A stretch of 64,000 bases of DNA from an uncultured Lachnospiraceae bacterium (GTDB taxonomy: Bacteria > Bacillota > Clostridia > Lachnospirales > Lachnospiraceae): contig CAJTPM010000004.1 in NCBI GenBank assembly GCA_910578085.1, positions 62,001-126,000 of the forward strand, written 5' to 3'. Shown piece after piece: positions 24,493 through 33,796 of this stretch. The notes under the pieces are model-generated. The model saw only the letters and a program-made list of their open reading frames with translations. It had not been told where the DNA came from and did no database searches. Made by a program: the position numbers and the translations under genes. Numbering within the stretch: the first letter of the stretch is position 1; every line of letters starts with the position of its first letter.

Positions 24493-24532
24493 CAGGGGCA
24501 GATATGGCTTGCAGGAGTTATATCTGCCCCTG
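24493..24532 (+). terminator. terminator-like inverted repeat after the PTS operon
   Basis: A perfect 13-base stem CAGGGGCAGATAT/ATATCTGCCCCTG with a 14-base loop, followed by the weak tract AAATTATTATC. It marks the border to the AT-rich restriction locus. Confidence 0.7.
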
Positions 24533-24623
24533 AAATTATTATCAAAGAAAAGGGGATGATAAAGTCGGATAAATGTGATAAACTTGTCATATTATAGGCG
24601 GATGCAAAATATGGAGGTTAATT

Positions 24624-26138
24624 ATGGCAACAGGAACTACTAATGTTGGATTTGAGGAGAAGTTATGGCAGGTGGCGGATAAGCTGCGCTCTAATATGGA
24701 CGCGGCAGAATATAAACATGTAGTCCTGGGATTAATATTTCTAAAATATGTATCGGATTCTTTTGAGGAAAAGTATCGGGTTTTGCTGGAAGAAGGATAT
24801 GGAGATGAGGAAGACAGGGACGAGTATTTGGCAGATAACATTTTTTGGGTACCCAGGGAGGCAAGATGGTCCGAAATCCAAAAATATGCTAACAGTGCAG
24901 ACATAGGCAGTGTAATTGACAATGCGATGGAAGTGATAGAAAATGAAAATAATTCGTTAAAAGGTGTTTTGACAAAGAATTATTCAAGAGCAGAACTTGA
25001 TAAAACACGTCTGGGCGAATTGGTAACCTTGTTTACCAATATAGAGATTGGTTCAACGGCAGCACAGGAAAGAGATGTCCTGGGACGTGTATATGAATAT
25101 TTTTTGAGTAAATTTGCAAGTGCAGAAGGCAAGTTGGGAGGAGAATTTTATACACCATCCTGTATTGTAAGGACTTTGGTGGAGATGATAGAACCTTTTG
25201 AAGGACAGATTTTTGATCCGGCGTGCGGAAGCGGTGGTATGTTTTGTCAGTCGGCCCGATTTGTGAGAGAACATCAGGGTAATGTCAGGGATATTTCCAT
25301 TTTTGGCCAGGAGAGTAATCCAACAACATGGAAACTGGCGAAGATGAATCTGGCGATTCGGCAGTTGGAGGCAAATCTTGGGAAGCATAATGCAGATTCA
25401 TTCCATGATGATCAGCATAAGACTTTAAAGGCAAATTATATTCTGGCAAACCCGCCGTTTAATGTATCTGATTGGGGAGGGGAAAGGTTACAGGAAGATA
25501 TTCGTTGGAAATATGGAGTTCCGCCAGTTGGTAATGCCAATTTTGCATGGCTGCAGCATATGATTCATCATCTGAGTCCGGCGGGCGGGGTATGTGGGAC
25601 AGTATTGGCAAATGGTTCTTTAAGCTCGAATACATCTAATGAGGGAAATATCAGGAAAAACATGATTATGGGCGATGTTGTTGAATGTATTGTGGCAATG
25701 CCAAGTCAATTGTTTTATTCTACTGGAATTCCGGTATCTCTCTGGATTTTGCGAAAAGGAAAAACAGAACAATCCAAAAATAAAGTGCTTTTTGTAGATG
25801 CAAGAAAATTGGGGCATATGATAGATCGAAAGGTTCGGGAACTATCAGAGGATGATATTAGGAAAATTGCGGATACATACCAGAATTGGAGAAAAGGAAA
25901 GGAATATGAGGATATTCGGGGATTCTGTAAGGAAGCAACATTAGAGGAAATAAGCCGACAGGATTATATTCTGACTCCAGGGCGCTATGTGGGGATAGAA
26001 GAACAGGAAGAAGATGGGGAACCTTTTGAAGAAAAAATGCAAAGATTGACGTCCGAATTATCGGGATTATTTGTTAAATCGCATGAATTGGAAGAAGAAA
26101 TACGGAAAAAGTTGGGGGCAATTGGGTATGAAATATGA
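24624..26138 (+). CDS. hsdM: type I restriction-modification methyltransferase subunit
   Basis: A 504-residue N6-adenine methyltransferase subunit. An N-terminal helical HsdM-N domain (about 8-145) is followed by the catalytic domain with SAM motif DPACGSGGM near residue 198 and NPPF near 276. C-terminal helices bind the S subunit. GGAGG lies before the ATG. It overlaps hsdS by 11 bases. With two M and one S subunits it methylates the recognition sequence; adding R subunits gives the restriction complex. Codon use here is AT-richer than the backbone, fitting horizontal acquisition. Confidence 0.97.
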   Translation: MATGTTNVGFEEKLWQVADKLRSNMDAAEYKHVVLGLIFLKYVSDSFEEKYRVLLEEGYGDEEDRDEYLADNIFWVPREARWSEIQKYANSADIGSVIDNAMEVIENENNSLKGVLTKNYSRAELDKTRLGELVTLFTNIEIGSTAAQERDVLGRVYEYFLSKFASAEGKLGGEFYTPSCIVRTLVEMIEPFEGQIFDPACGSGGMFCQSARFVREHQGNVRDISIFGQESNPTTWKLAKMNLAIRQLEANLGKHNADSFHDDQHKTLKANYILANPPFNVSDWGGERLQEDIRWKYGVPPVGNANFAWLQHMIHHLSPAGGVCGTVLANGSLSSNTSNEGNIRKNMIMGDVVECIVAMPSQLFYSTGIPVSLWILRKGKTEQSKNKVLFVDARKLGHMIDRKVRELSEDDIRKIADTYQNWRKGKEYEDIRGFCKEATLEEISRQDYILTPGRYVGIEEQEEDGEPFEEKMQRLTSELSGLFVKSHELEEEIRKKLGAIGYEI

Positions 26139-27312
26139 TATAGTGAGATTAGGTGAATTATGTGAATTGGTTAATGGATATGCTTTTAAAAGTAAAGACT
26201 TTGTTGAAAAAGGCTTTCCAGTAATAAAGATAAAGAATGTTAAACCAAATCGTATTTTATTAGATAATTTAAGCTATGTTGACGGTAAGATAGTTATTGG
26301 TAAAGAGCAATATATCATTAACAAAGGGGATATTTTGTTGACAATGACTGGCAATCGATATGAAGGTAGTCCAGATACTTGGGTTGGTAAATCCGCAGTC
26401 TTTATGGAAAAAGGCGTATATTATTTAAATCAAAGGCTATGTAAGATATTACCAAAAACAGATAAAATTAATAAGAACTATTTGGCATATTTTCTGTCTT
26501 CATGGGACAGCCAATTATATTTTATAAAAGGAGCGACGAGTTCTGGAGGACAGGCAAATATTTCACCTATGATTATAAAAGAATTAGAAATACCTGTACC
26601 TAACATGGGAATTCAAAACAAAATTGCTGGCTTATTGTATGCGTTGGATGAAAAGATAAGGATAAATAATAGAATAAACGATAATTTAGCAGCTTTGCTG
26701 CAAACACTTTATCAAGAACAATTTGGCGATGTTGTCTCAGAATCAACTCAGGGACATCTCTCTGATTTATGTTCATATTCCAGAGATAGAGTGTCTGTTT
26801 CCCGGTTGAATGCCAATACCTACTTCTCAACGGAGAATATGCTGCCGGGGAAGGCAGGGGCAACCGAGGCTGCAAGCCTTCCAACTACACCGCAGACCAC
26901 TGCTTGCCATAAGGGTGATACCTTGATTTCTAATATTCGTCCTTATTTCAAAAAGATTGTCTATTGTGAAGATGAGTGTGGTTGTTCAACTGATGTTCTT
27001 TGCTTCACACCTATTCAATCCCGGTATGTAGCTTACTTATTTAGCACACTATATGCAGACAAGTTTTTTGCTTTCATGGTTGCCGGATCAAAAGGAACTA
27101 AAATGCCCCGCGGAGATAAGCAACAAATTATGTCCTATCCCATTGTGCTTCCGTCTGATGAGGAACTTGATGAGTTCAATGACCTTGCATTGCCCATTCT
27201 CACACAGATTCATTCCAATAGGGGTGAAAATAAGCGGCTTTCTGCAGTGAGAGATGCCCTTTTACCAAAACTAATGTCCGGCAAGATTGATGTGTCCGCC
27301 ATCCAGCTCTAA
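26128..27312 (+). CDS. hsdS: type I restriction-modification specificity subunit
   Basis: A 394-residue S subunit with two target recognition domains. TRD1 covers about residues 1-180 (VRLGELCELVNGYAFKSKDF, then the conserved helix IPVPNMGIQNKIAGLLYALDEK). TRD2 covers about 205-390 and ends with LPILTQIHSNRGENKRLSAVRDALLPKLMSGK. The two halves and their long helices are complete, so it should specify a bipartite sequence. ATG 26128 lies within the end of hsdM. No second hsdS copy, inverted TRD repeats or invertase gene is nearby, so phase-variable specificity switching is not indicated. Confidence 0.95.
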   Translation: MKYDIVRLGELCELVNGYAFKSKDFVEKGFPVIKIKNVKPNRILLDNLSYVDGKIVIGKEQYIINKGDILLTMTGNRYEGSPDTWVGKSAVFMEKGVYYLNQRLCKILPKTDKINKNYLAYFLSSWDSQLYFIKGATSSGGQANISPMIIKELEIPVPNMGIQNKIAGLLYALDEKIRINNRINDNLAALLQTLYQEQFGDVVSESTQGHLSDLCSYSRDRVSVSRLNANTYFSTENMLPGKAGATEAASLPTTPQTTACHKGDTLISNIRPYFKKIVYCEDECGCSTDVLCFTPIQSRYVAYLFSTLYADKFFAFMVAGSKGTKMPRGDKQQIMSYPIVLPSDEELDEFNDLALPILTQIHSNRGENKRLSAVRDALLPKLMSGKIDVSAIQL

Positions 27313-27351
27313 GCCGCCCATAGTCTCAAAAACGGCATTGCCATTTCCTCG

Positions 27352-27404
27352 TTACCGCCGCAACCTATTTTTTCCGTATATTTCCATTCCTGATGCGGCG
27401 GTAA
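27352..27404. repeat. 11-bp inverted repeat in the hsdS-hsdR gap
   Basis: TTACCGCCGCA (27352-27362) and TGCGGCGGTAA (27394-27404) are perfect complements around a 31-base loop containing CTATTTTTTCC. This GC-rich pair stands out in AT-rich surroundings. It could be an attenuator between hsdS and the downstream genes. Confidence 0.5.
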
Positions 27405-27433
27405 ATTATCGTTTATATGACGGAGGAATTTCT

Positions 27434-27568
27434 TTGGATAAGGAGCAATTGATTAAACTTGCAGAAGAATTATATCAAGAAGCACTTGATGCGAATGCCT
27501 ATTTTCTTATTATGCAGCAATATAGAGAAATGCAAAAGGAATATCTGAGTGAAGTATCAGAATTATGA
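27434..27568 (+). CDS. 44-aa small protein in the hsd operon
   Basis: A 44-residue frame that starts with TTG at 27434, seven bases after a clear GGAGG, and ends at TGA 27566-27568. It reads as one amphipathic helix (LDKEQLIKLAEELYQEALDANAYFLIMQQY, continuing to SEVSEL). It lies between hsdS and hsdR, all in one direction, and is probably co-transcribed. A longer in-frame reading from 27287 overlaps hsdS and crosses the inverted repeat, so it is unlikely. Function unknown; a role tied to the restriction complex is only suggested by position. Confidence 0.5.
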   Translation: MDKEQLIKLAEELYQEALDANAYFLIMQQYREMQKEYLSEVSEL

Positions 27569-27624
27569 CCAAGAGCAGAAAAAAGGACATATGGCAAAGA
27601 AAGACGAAAGAAGGATGTGATATC

Positions 27625-30600
27625 ATGCCAATAAATGAAAACACTCTGGAACAAGCAGTGATTGCACAGTTACAGGAGAATGGTTATGAATATCTCTATG
27701 GCCCTGATATTGACCGGGATTACCATGAAGTGATTTTGAGAGATTACTTTGAGGCTGCCATGTATAAAATTAACCCAAAAATCACTGTGGATATCGTGGA
27801 GGAAACTTATAAAACAATTAAGAACCTTGGCATGCTTAAGTTGGAAGATATGAACGCTGCTTTTCATAAATACTTGATAGAAGGTGTTCCCGCCAATTAT
27901 CGTGTGAATGGAGAACTGCGTACTTATACGGTGAAGCTGGTTGATTTTGCAGAACCAGAAAGAAATGAATTTCATGTTGTCAATCAATATACCGTAATTG
28001 AGTATAAGAATAAACGGCCGGATGTTCTGTTGTTTGTAAATGGAATTCCATTGGTACTGTTTGAACTGAAAAATATCAAGAGTGAAGAAGTGACGGTTGA
28101 AAATGCGTATAAACAGGTGAAAAATTACCAAATGGACATTCCATCTTTGTTTTATTACAACGCTTTTAATGTGATAAGCGATGGCCTGGATACTCGTATG
28201 GGAACTGTTACATCTGATTTTACCCGGTATATGGCGTGGAAATCTGAAAATGGGGAAAAACCGGAAGAAGGCGGAGTCAATTATTTTTCAGTTCTTTTAA
28301 ATGGTGTATTTCCGAAAGCGAGACTTTTAGACCTGATACGGAATTTTATTGTTTTTCAGAATAGCAGAGGAAAGACAATCAAAATCATCGCCGGATATCA
28401 TCAGTATTTTGCGGTAAGAAAAGCGGCGGAGCGCACAAGGAATGCTTTAGAGAAACACAGCCGGAAGGTAGGGGTGGTGTGGCATACACAGGGTAGTGGG
28501 AAGAGTCTGTCGATGGTATTCTATACAGGCTGTATTGTCACCAATCCGGAATTTAACAATCCTACCATTGTAGTGTTGACGGACAGAAACGATTTGGATA
28601 ACCAGCTTTTTGACACGTTTTGTTCCAGTTCTAAATTATTGCTGCGTCAGACACCAAAGCAGGCAAAAAGCAGGGAACATCTGAAACAGCTGCTACGGGT
28701 AAAGGCCGGGGGCATTATTTTTACTACGATTCAGAAATTTGGGGAAAGTAATGAAGTATTGAGCGAGCGGAGTAATATCATATTCATGGCAGATGAGGCG
28801 CATCGTTCTCAATATGGCCTGGACGGAAGGCTTGATAGGGAGACCGGTGAGTGGAAGTATGGCATGGCAAAATATATGAGAGATTCTTTGCCAAACGCCA
28901 CATTTATCGGATTTACCGGGACGCCTGTTGATTTTGATGACAGATCAACGGTGGAAGTTTTTGGAGAATATATTGATATTTATGATATGACGCAGGCAGT
29001 AGAGGATGGGGCGACCGTGCCGATTTATTATGAGAATCGTACTGCGAAGGTAAAGCTGAATGAAGAACTGTTAAAAAAAATAGATGCAGAATATGATAAA
29101 ATGTCAGATGAAGCATCGGAGCGGGCTATTGAAAAATCAAAGTCTGACTTATCAACTATTGAAGCGATTATAGGTTCAAATGAAAGACTGAATCTTTTGG
29201 CGGATGACATGATTGCCCATTATGAGGATAGGCAGTATGTACTTACCGGAAAAGCGATGATTGTATGTATGAGCAGGCGGATTGCCATCAATTTGTACCG
29301 GATTATTTTGAAAAAGCGGCCGGAATGGGAACAAAAAGTGAAGGTAGTATTGACATCCAGCAATCAGGATGATGAGAGCTGGCATGATATTATTGGAAAT
29401 AAGGCTTATCGAGATGGACTTATGCTGGAATTTAAGGATGAGGTCAGTGAGTTTAAAATTGCGATTGTGGTGGATATGTGGCTGACGGGCTTTGATGTAC
29501 CTTCTATGGCGACTATGTATATTGATAAGCCGATGAAGGGACATAATCTGATGCAGGCGATTGCCCGTGTCAATCGTGTGTATCAGGATAAAGAGGCAGG
29601 ATTGATTGTTGATTACATAGGTATGGCAGCAGAATTGAAGAGTGCGTTAAGTCAGTATACAAAACGTGACCAGGATAAAATCCCGGATCTGAGGCAGGCA
29701 CTGTCTATAGCGTTAAGGAAACTGGAAGTTATGCGGGATATGTTTTATGGATTTGATTATTCTGATTTCTTTGGTCAGCGAGATTTTGTACGCCTTTCTG
29801 CAATAGCAAAAGGGGTTAATTTTGCTCTTGGCATGGAAGAGGATGAACAGAAAAGTTTTATACGGGAGGCAACGGCGCTTAGTCAGGCGGAAACGCTTTG
29901 CCGAAGTATGCTTAATACCAGAATAAAGCAGGAAATTGAGTTTTTTAAATGTGTGAAGGCTGGAATCTGTAAAACTGCGGGACGGGCCGGGATTACGACA
30001 AATGAAATAAATGCAAGGATTATGAAATTGCTGGAGCAGGCGATTGAGCAGGACGGCGTTTACAATATCTTTGCGGAAGCAGGGAAAAAGAATCCGGAGA
30101 TTTCGATTTTATCGGAGGATTATATGGAGAAAATCCGCAGGATGAAGCACAAAAATATTGCTGCGGAGATGTTGAGGAAATTGCTGGAGGATAATATTCG
30201 TGTATTTTCAAAGACGGGAGTCGTGAAGTCAAAACTTTTTTCAGAGAAGATGCAGAAAGTGTTAAAAATGTACAACAACAGGTTAATTACCAGCGCAGAA
30301 GTGATAGAGGAATTATTGAACCTGTCAAAAGAAATGACAGAAGCGTATAAGGCTGGGGAGGAAAAAGGATTGTCTGCGGAAGAACTGGCTTTTTACGATG
30401 CGTTGGTTGCAGATCCGGAAGTCCTTAGAAAAATGCAGGATAAGGTTTTGATTGAAATGGCGCAGGAATTGACGGAATTGATCCGCAGGAGCAGGACTGT
30501 AGACTGGGATAAAAAGGAGTCAGCTCGTGCTTATATGAGGACGCAAGTGAAGCATCTTTTAAGAAAATATAAATATCCACCCGAGAAAGCCAGGGGGGCT

Positions 30601-30741
30601 GTTGATATTGTAATTAAACAGGCAGAGTTGATGAGCAGTAATATAAAGCCGAAAGTTGCAGTCTATGATTTTCAACCGAGAACGGAGTCTGCGATGGTGG
30701 CGGAAGACTCTGCGCCATATGGTGAGAATTTAGAACAATAA
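27625..30741 (+). CDS. hsdR: type I restriction enzyme endonuclease/translocase subunit
   Basis: A 1038-residue R subunit. ATG 27625 follows AAGGATG; an ATG at 27565 is in frame but lacks a ribosome site. The N-terminal PD-(D/E)XK nuclease includes RPDVLLF and FELKN (Glu-x-Lys near residue 146). The superfamily 2 translocase has Walker A TQGSGKS near 289, DEAH near 389, and motif III-like GFTGTPV. A helical C-terminal region binds the methylase. It belongs to the EcoR124-like family. It cuts unmodified DNA at a distance after ATP-driven translocation. Confidence 0.97.
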   Translation: MPINENTLEQAVIAQLQENGYEYLYGPDIDRDYHEVILRDYFEAAMYKINPKITVDIVEETYKTIKNLGMLKLEDMNAAFHKYLIEGVPANYRVNGELRTYTVKLVDFAEPERNEFHVVNQYTVIEYKNKRPDVLLFVNGIPLVLFELKNIKSEEVTVENAYKQVKNYQMDIPSLFYYNAFNVISDGLDTRMGTVTSDFTRYMAWKSENGEKPEEGGVNYFSVLLNGVFPKARLLDLIRNFIVFQNSRGKTIKIIAGYHQYFAVRKAAERTRNALEKHSRKVGVVWHTQGSGKSLSMVFYTGCIVTNPEFNNPTIVVLTDRNDLDNQLFDTFCSSSKLLLRQTPKQAKSREHLKQLLRVKAGGIIFTTIQKFGESNEVLSERSNIIFMADEAHRSQYGLDGRLDRETGEWKYGMAKYMRDSLPNATFIGFTGTPVDFDDRSTVEVFGEYIDIYDMTQAVEDGATVPIYYENRTAKVKLNEELLKKIDAEYDKMSDEASERAIEKSKSDLSTIEAIIGSNERLNLLADDMIAHYEDRQYVLTGKAMIVCMSRRIAINLYRIILKKRPEWEQKVKVVLTSSNQDDESWHDIIGNKAYRDGLMLEFKDEVSEFKIAIVVDMWLTGFDVPSMATMYIDKPMKGHNLMQAIARVNRVYQDKEAGLIVDYIGMAAELKSALSQYTKRDQDKIPDLRQALSIALRKLEVMRDMFYGFDYSDFFGQRDFVRLSAIAKGVNFALGMEEDEQKSFIREATALSQAETLCRSMLNTRIKQEIEFFKCVKAGICKTAGRAGITTNEINARIMKLLEQAIEQDGVYNIFAEAGKKNPEISILSEDYMEKIRRMKHKNIAAEMLRKLLEDNIRVFSKTGVVKSKLFSEKMQKVLKMYNNRLITSAEVIEELLNLSKEMTEAYKAGEEKGLSAEELAFYDALVADPEVLRKMQDKVLIEMAQELTELIRRSRTVDWDKKESARAYMRTQVKHLLRKYKYPPEKARGAVDIVIKQAELMSSNIKPKVAVYDFQPRTESAMVAEDSAPYGENLEQ

Positions 30742-30857
30742 TTGGTCTTGAAAAAATCTGATATTTTGAAAAATAGATATGAAATAGAGATTGATTACAG
30801 GGATATAGAAAATGAATGGTTGACTATAGTACATGGCGAAACAGGAGAAAGCATAAG

Positions 30858-32120
30858 ATGAAGAGAGAATTTTATCAGGGAAACCGGAAGAGATTATATA
30901 AAAAAATGAAGGAAAACTCGCTGCTTTTACTGTTTTCCGGGACAGAAGTCAGAAAGACGGCGGATGAGTTTTATCCCTTTTATACAGATAGGAATTTTCT
31001 GTATTTGACCGGCCTTGACAGTAAGGAGCTGGTGCTTCTGGCGAAAAAGGACAGTGAGGGGCAGGTGGAGGAGAAAGTGTTTCTGCTGCCGCCGGATCTG
31101 TTAAAAGAGCGCTGGACGGGGACAAGGATCAGGCCGGAGGAGGCGGCAGAACGTTCCGGGATTGCGAAGACAGGCTATGTGGAAGATTTTGCGGGGGAAT
31201 TTCACAAAATTGCAGCATCGGGAAATTACCGGCGCCTGTATCTGGATCTCCACAGGGAGGCGCCGGAAGACAGAGATGCTCCTGCGCACCTGTTGCTTAG
31301 GCAGATCAGAGACAATTACCCCTGGCTGCAGATCGAAAACGCCAATATACTGATCAGGGAACTGCGGACCATCAAACAGCCCTGCGAGATCGAGGCGATG
31401 AAAGTAGCGGAGAAGATCACCTGCGAGGGGATCACGGCAATGATGAAGGCCTCAAAGCCGGGGATGTACGAGTATCAGTATAAGGCTGTTTTTGATTATG
31501 TGCTGGGGCAGTACGGGCCTCAGGGACCGGCCTTTCCTTCCATTATTTCCGCCGGGAAAAATAATTTCTGTATTCATTATTACAGCTATACAGGGCAGGC
31601 GATGGATGGTGATATGGTATTGAATGACGTGGGGGCGCAGAAGGATTATCTGATGAACGATGTGTCCAGGGGATGGCCCTGCAACGGAAAGTTTAGTGAC
31701 AGACAGAGACTGTTATATGAGTGTGCGCTGCAGACGTCGAACCATATGTTTGAAATGATAAAGCCGGGGATGCCAATGAAAGAGGTGGATGCGGAGGCCC
31801 GCCGTTTTAACGCAAGGCTTTTGGTGGATGCCGGGGTGCTTGATAAACCTGAAAATATTGGAACTTATATGTGGCATGGCGGAGCCCATCATGTGGGCTT
31901 TGATGTGCATGATGCGGTAAAAGCGCCGGAAGTGATCGCTCCCGGTATGGTTTTCTGTGTGGACATTGGTATTTATCATGAGGATTGGGGCATCGGTTTC
32001 CGACTGGAGGATAACTGTCTTGTGACGGAAGATGGATGTGAGAATTTATCTGTGATAACGCCGCGAACGGTGGGGGAGATCGAAGATACCATGCAAAGAC
32101 GATCTGTGCCGGGGGTATAG
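30858..32120 (+). CDS. M24-family Xaa-Pro aminopeptidase
   Basis: A 420-residue creatinase-fold aminopeptidase. ATG 30858 follows AGGAGA. An N-terminal AMP_N-like domain covers residues 1-150 (KMKENSLLLLFSGTEVRKTADEFYPFYTDRNFLYLTG). The catalytic domain covers 165-415 with metal ligands visible as Asp in NDVGAQ, Asp in LMNDVSRGWP, His in MWHGGAHHVG, Glu near GFRLEDN and a last Glu near LVTEDG. It removes N-terminal residues before proline using two Mn/Co ions in the cytoplasm. The next gene, an EutH-like transporter, lies 198 bases downstream; no functional link is evident. Confidence 0.93.
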   Translation: MKREFYQGNRKRLYKKMKENSLLLLFSGTEVRKTADEFYPFYTDRNFLYLTGLDSKELVLLAKKDSEGQVEEKVFLLPPDLLKERWTGTRIRPEEAAERSGIAKTGYVEDFAGEFHKIAASGNYRRLYLDLHREAPEDRDAPAHLLLRQIRDNYPWLQIENANILIRELRTIKQPCEIEAMKVAEKITCEGITAMMKASKPGMYEYQYKAVFDYVLGQYGPQGPAFPSIISAGKNNFCIHYYSYTGQAMDGDMVLNDVGAQKDYLMNDVSRGWPCNGKFSDRQRLLYECALQTSNHMFEMIKPGMPMKEVDAEARRFNARLLVDAGVLDKPENIGTYMWHGGAHHVGFDVHDAVKAPEVIAPGMVFCVDIGIYHEDWGIGFRLEDNCLVTEDGCENLSVITPRTVGEIEDTMQRRSVPGV

Positions 32121-32318
32121 ATTTAAGAAGCAGGACAGGAAAGATCGGGTTGTACGTAAATGGGACAGGAAGGGTAAGATATCCGCATGATACCGGGGAC
32201 AAAATGTATACGGAATGTTATCGGGAGCAGCCGGTTCCGGGGAAAATGGGATTGAGCGCAGGTTATGCGGGAAGCCATAAAATAGAGTTTGAGAGAGAAG
32301 CAGAAGGATGTACGGAAG

Positions 32319-33389
32319 ATGAATCGAATCATCATGATCATTATGGCGGCAGGCGTTGTTCTGGGAGGTGTTGACAGGATCCTCGGGAACAGACTTGGTT
32401 ACGGGGAGAAGTTCGAAGAGGGATTTAAATTGTTGGGCCCGACAGCCCTTTCCATGACGGGGATGATCTGTCTGGCGCCTGTGCTGGCAGATATACTGGG
32501 ACGGGTGATCGTCCCTTTTTATCGTATGATCGGGGTGGACCCGGCCATGTTCGGCGGTATGCTTGCTATTGATATGGGCGGGTATCAGCTGGCGAAGGAA
32601 CTGGCTGCAGATGCAAAGTTCGGGAGCTTTGCGGGGATCCTGGTCTCTGCGGTATTTGGCTGTACACTGGTTTTTACGATTCCGGTGGGCATGGGGATGA
32701 TAGAGAAAGGGGACAGAAAGTTTTTTGCGAAGGGGATCATGATAGGACTTACGGCAATGCCGGCAGGACTGATAGTGGGCGGTGTTCTGGCCGGGCTGTC
32801 AGTACAGGAGTGCCTGCATCAGAATCTGCCTGTTTTCGGGGTGGCGCTTCTGCTTCTTTTGGGGCTGTGGAAGATGCCGGATAAGATGGTGAAAGGGTTC
32901 TGCGCTCTGGCGGAGGGGATACGGATTCTAGTCACGGCAGGATTGGCGCTTGCCGCGGTAGAATATCTGTGCGGATGGAATCCGGTGCCCGGGATGGCGC
33001 CCATCGGGGAGGCGATGGAGGTGGTGGCTTCCATCGGGATTGTGATGCTTGGAAGCCTGCCGATGGCGGAGATGTTTTGCAGAGTTCTGAAAAAGCCTTT
33101 TACTTCGCTGGGGGAGCGGTTCGGGATGCGGGCTGAGAGCCTGACCGGGATGTTGCTTGGATTTGTGAGTCCCATGCCGGTTTTTTCGCTGTATCGGGAT
33201 ATGGATGAAAAGGGAAAAGTGGCGGTGGGGGCGTTTCTGGTGAGCGGCGCAAGCCTGTTTGCGGCACATATGGGATTTACGCTTGGCACAGAGCCGGAGA
33301 TGCTGGCAGTACTGATTGGCGGCAAAATGTGCGGGGCGCTTGCGGCAGTGGCGTTGGCAGGTATGGTTATCAGGCGGCAGTTTAGTTGA
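32319..33389 (+). CDS. eutH: EutH-like ethanolamine permease
   Basis: A 356-residue integral membrane protein with about ten spans. ATG 32319 is chosen with AGAAGGATG upstream. Features of the EutH family: MNRIIMIIMAAGVVLGGVDRI, GLGPTALSMTGMICLAPVL-like second span (here LLGPTALSMTGMICLAPVL), FGGMLAIDMGGYQLA, and FVSPMPVFSLYRDMDEKGKV. EutH moves ethanolamine across the membrane. No other ethanolamine-utilisation gene (eutBC, microcompartment shells) is present within 64 kb, so it is either isolated or serves a different amine. Confidence 0.88.
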   Translation: MNRIIMIIMAAGVVLGGVDRILGNRLGYGEKFEEGFKLLGPTALSMTGMICLAPVLADILGRVIVPFYRMIGVDPAMFGGMLAIDMGGYQLAKELAADAKFGSFAGILVSAVFGCTLVFTIPVGMGMIEKGDRKFFAKGIMIGLTAMPAGLIVGGVLAGLSVQECLHQNLPVFGVALLLLLGLWKMPDKMVKGFCALAEGIRILVTAGLALAAVEYLCGWNPVPGMAPIGEAMEVVASIGIVMLGSLPMAEMFCRVLKKPFTSLGERFGMRAESLTGMLLGFVSPMPVFSLYRDMDEKGKVAVGAFLVSGASLFAAHMGFTLGTEPEMLAVLIGGKMCGALAAVALAGMVIRRQFS

Positions 33390-33446
33390 TGTAACAGTGA
33401 TGCCGAAATATTGTTACCTGGTTGGTAAAAGATTTGAAAATTGTAC

Positions 33447-33476
33447 TTGCGGAGTTGCCTGGCAGTGTGTTATAAT
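33447..33476 (+). promoter_or_regulatory. probable promoter of tRNA-Trp
   Basis: TTGCGG, an 18-base spacer and a perfect TATAAT ending 38 bases before the tRNA. Confidence 0.5.
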
Positions 33477-33513
33477 AATTTGCGTGCCAGGAAAGATATG
33501 CTGGTATATAGAT

Positions 33514-33584
33514 AGGGGCATAGTTCAAAGGTAGAACAGTGGTCTCCAAAACCATCGATGTGGGTTCGATTCCTACTGCCCCTG
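33514..33584 (+). tRNA. tRNA-Trp (anticodon CCA)
   Basis: Acceptor AGGGGCA pairs with TGCCCCT. D arm GTTC/GAAC, anticodon loop CTCCAAA with anticodon CCA, T arm GTGGG-TTCGATT-CCTAC, discriminator G. The length is 71 nt and no 3' CCA is encoded. A plain cloverleaf with U8-equivalent T. Confidence 0.96.
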
Positions 33585-33796
33585 TTTCTTATTTTCGGAT
33601 GGTTCAAAAATCTGACTTTTCAGTCAAAATTACACGGGATTTAGAGAGAATATGATTCAGAGTATTATTTTGGACAGACAGGGCAGGAGTATCTTTAAAC
33701 TTTTGCAGCAGGGCTGTTCGTTAGTTTATGGAATTTGCCTTTGCAGGCAAACCGCACATAAGCTATATGTAAGAAAGAGAAAGAAGAGGAACGGTC

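Noticed and set aside
26128..27312. hsdS as a phase-variable, invertible specificity gene
   Set aside because: Only one hsdS copy, no inverted repeats matching its recognition domains, and no recombinase gene adjacent.
32150..32374. A 74-codon frame in the gap before the EutH-like gene
   Set aside because: No ribosome site, overlaps the true start of the transporter and has unlike, His/Arg-rich composition.
33585..33796. Possible preQ1 riboswitch upstream of queH
   Set aside because: I found no pseudoknot-forming stem with the A-rich tail typical of preQ1 aptamers; only a short GCC/GGC hairpin.
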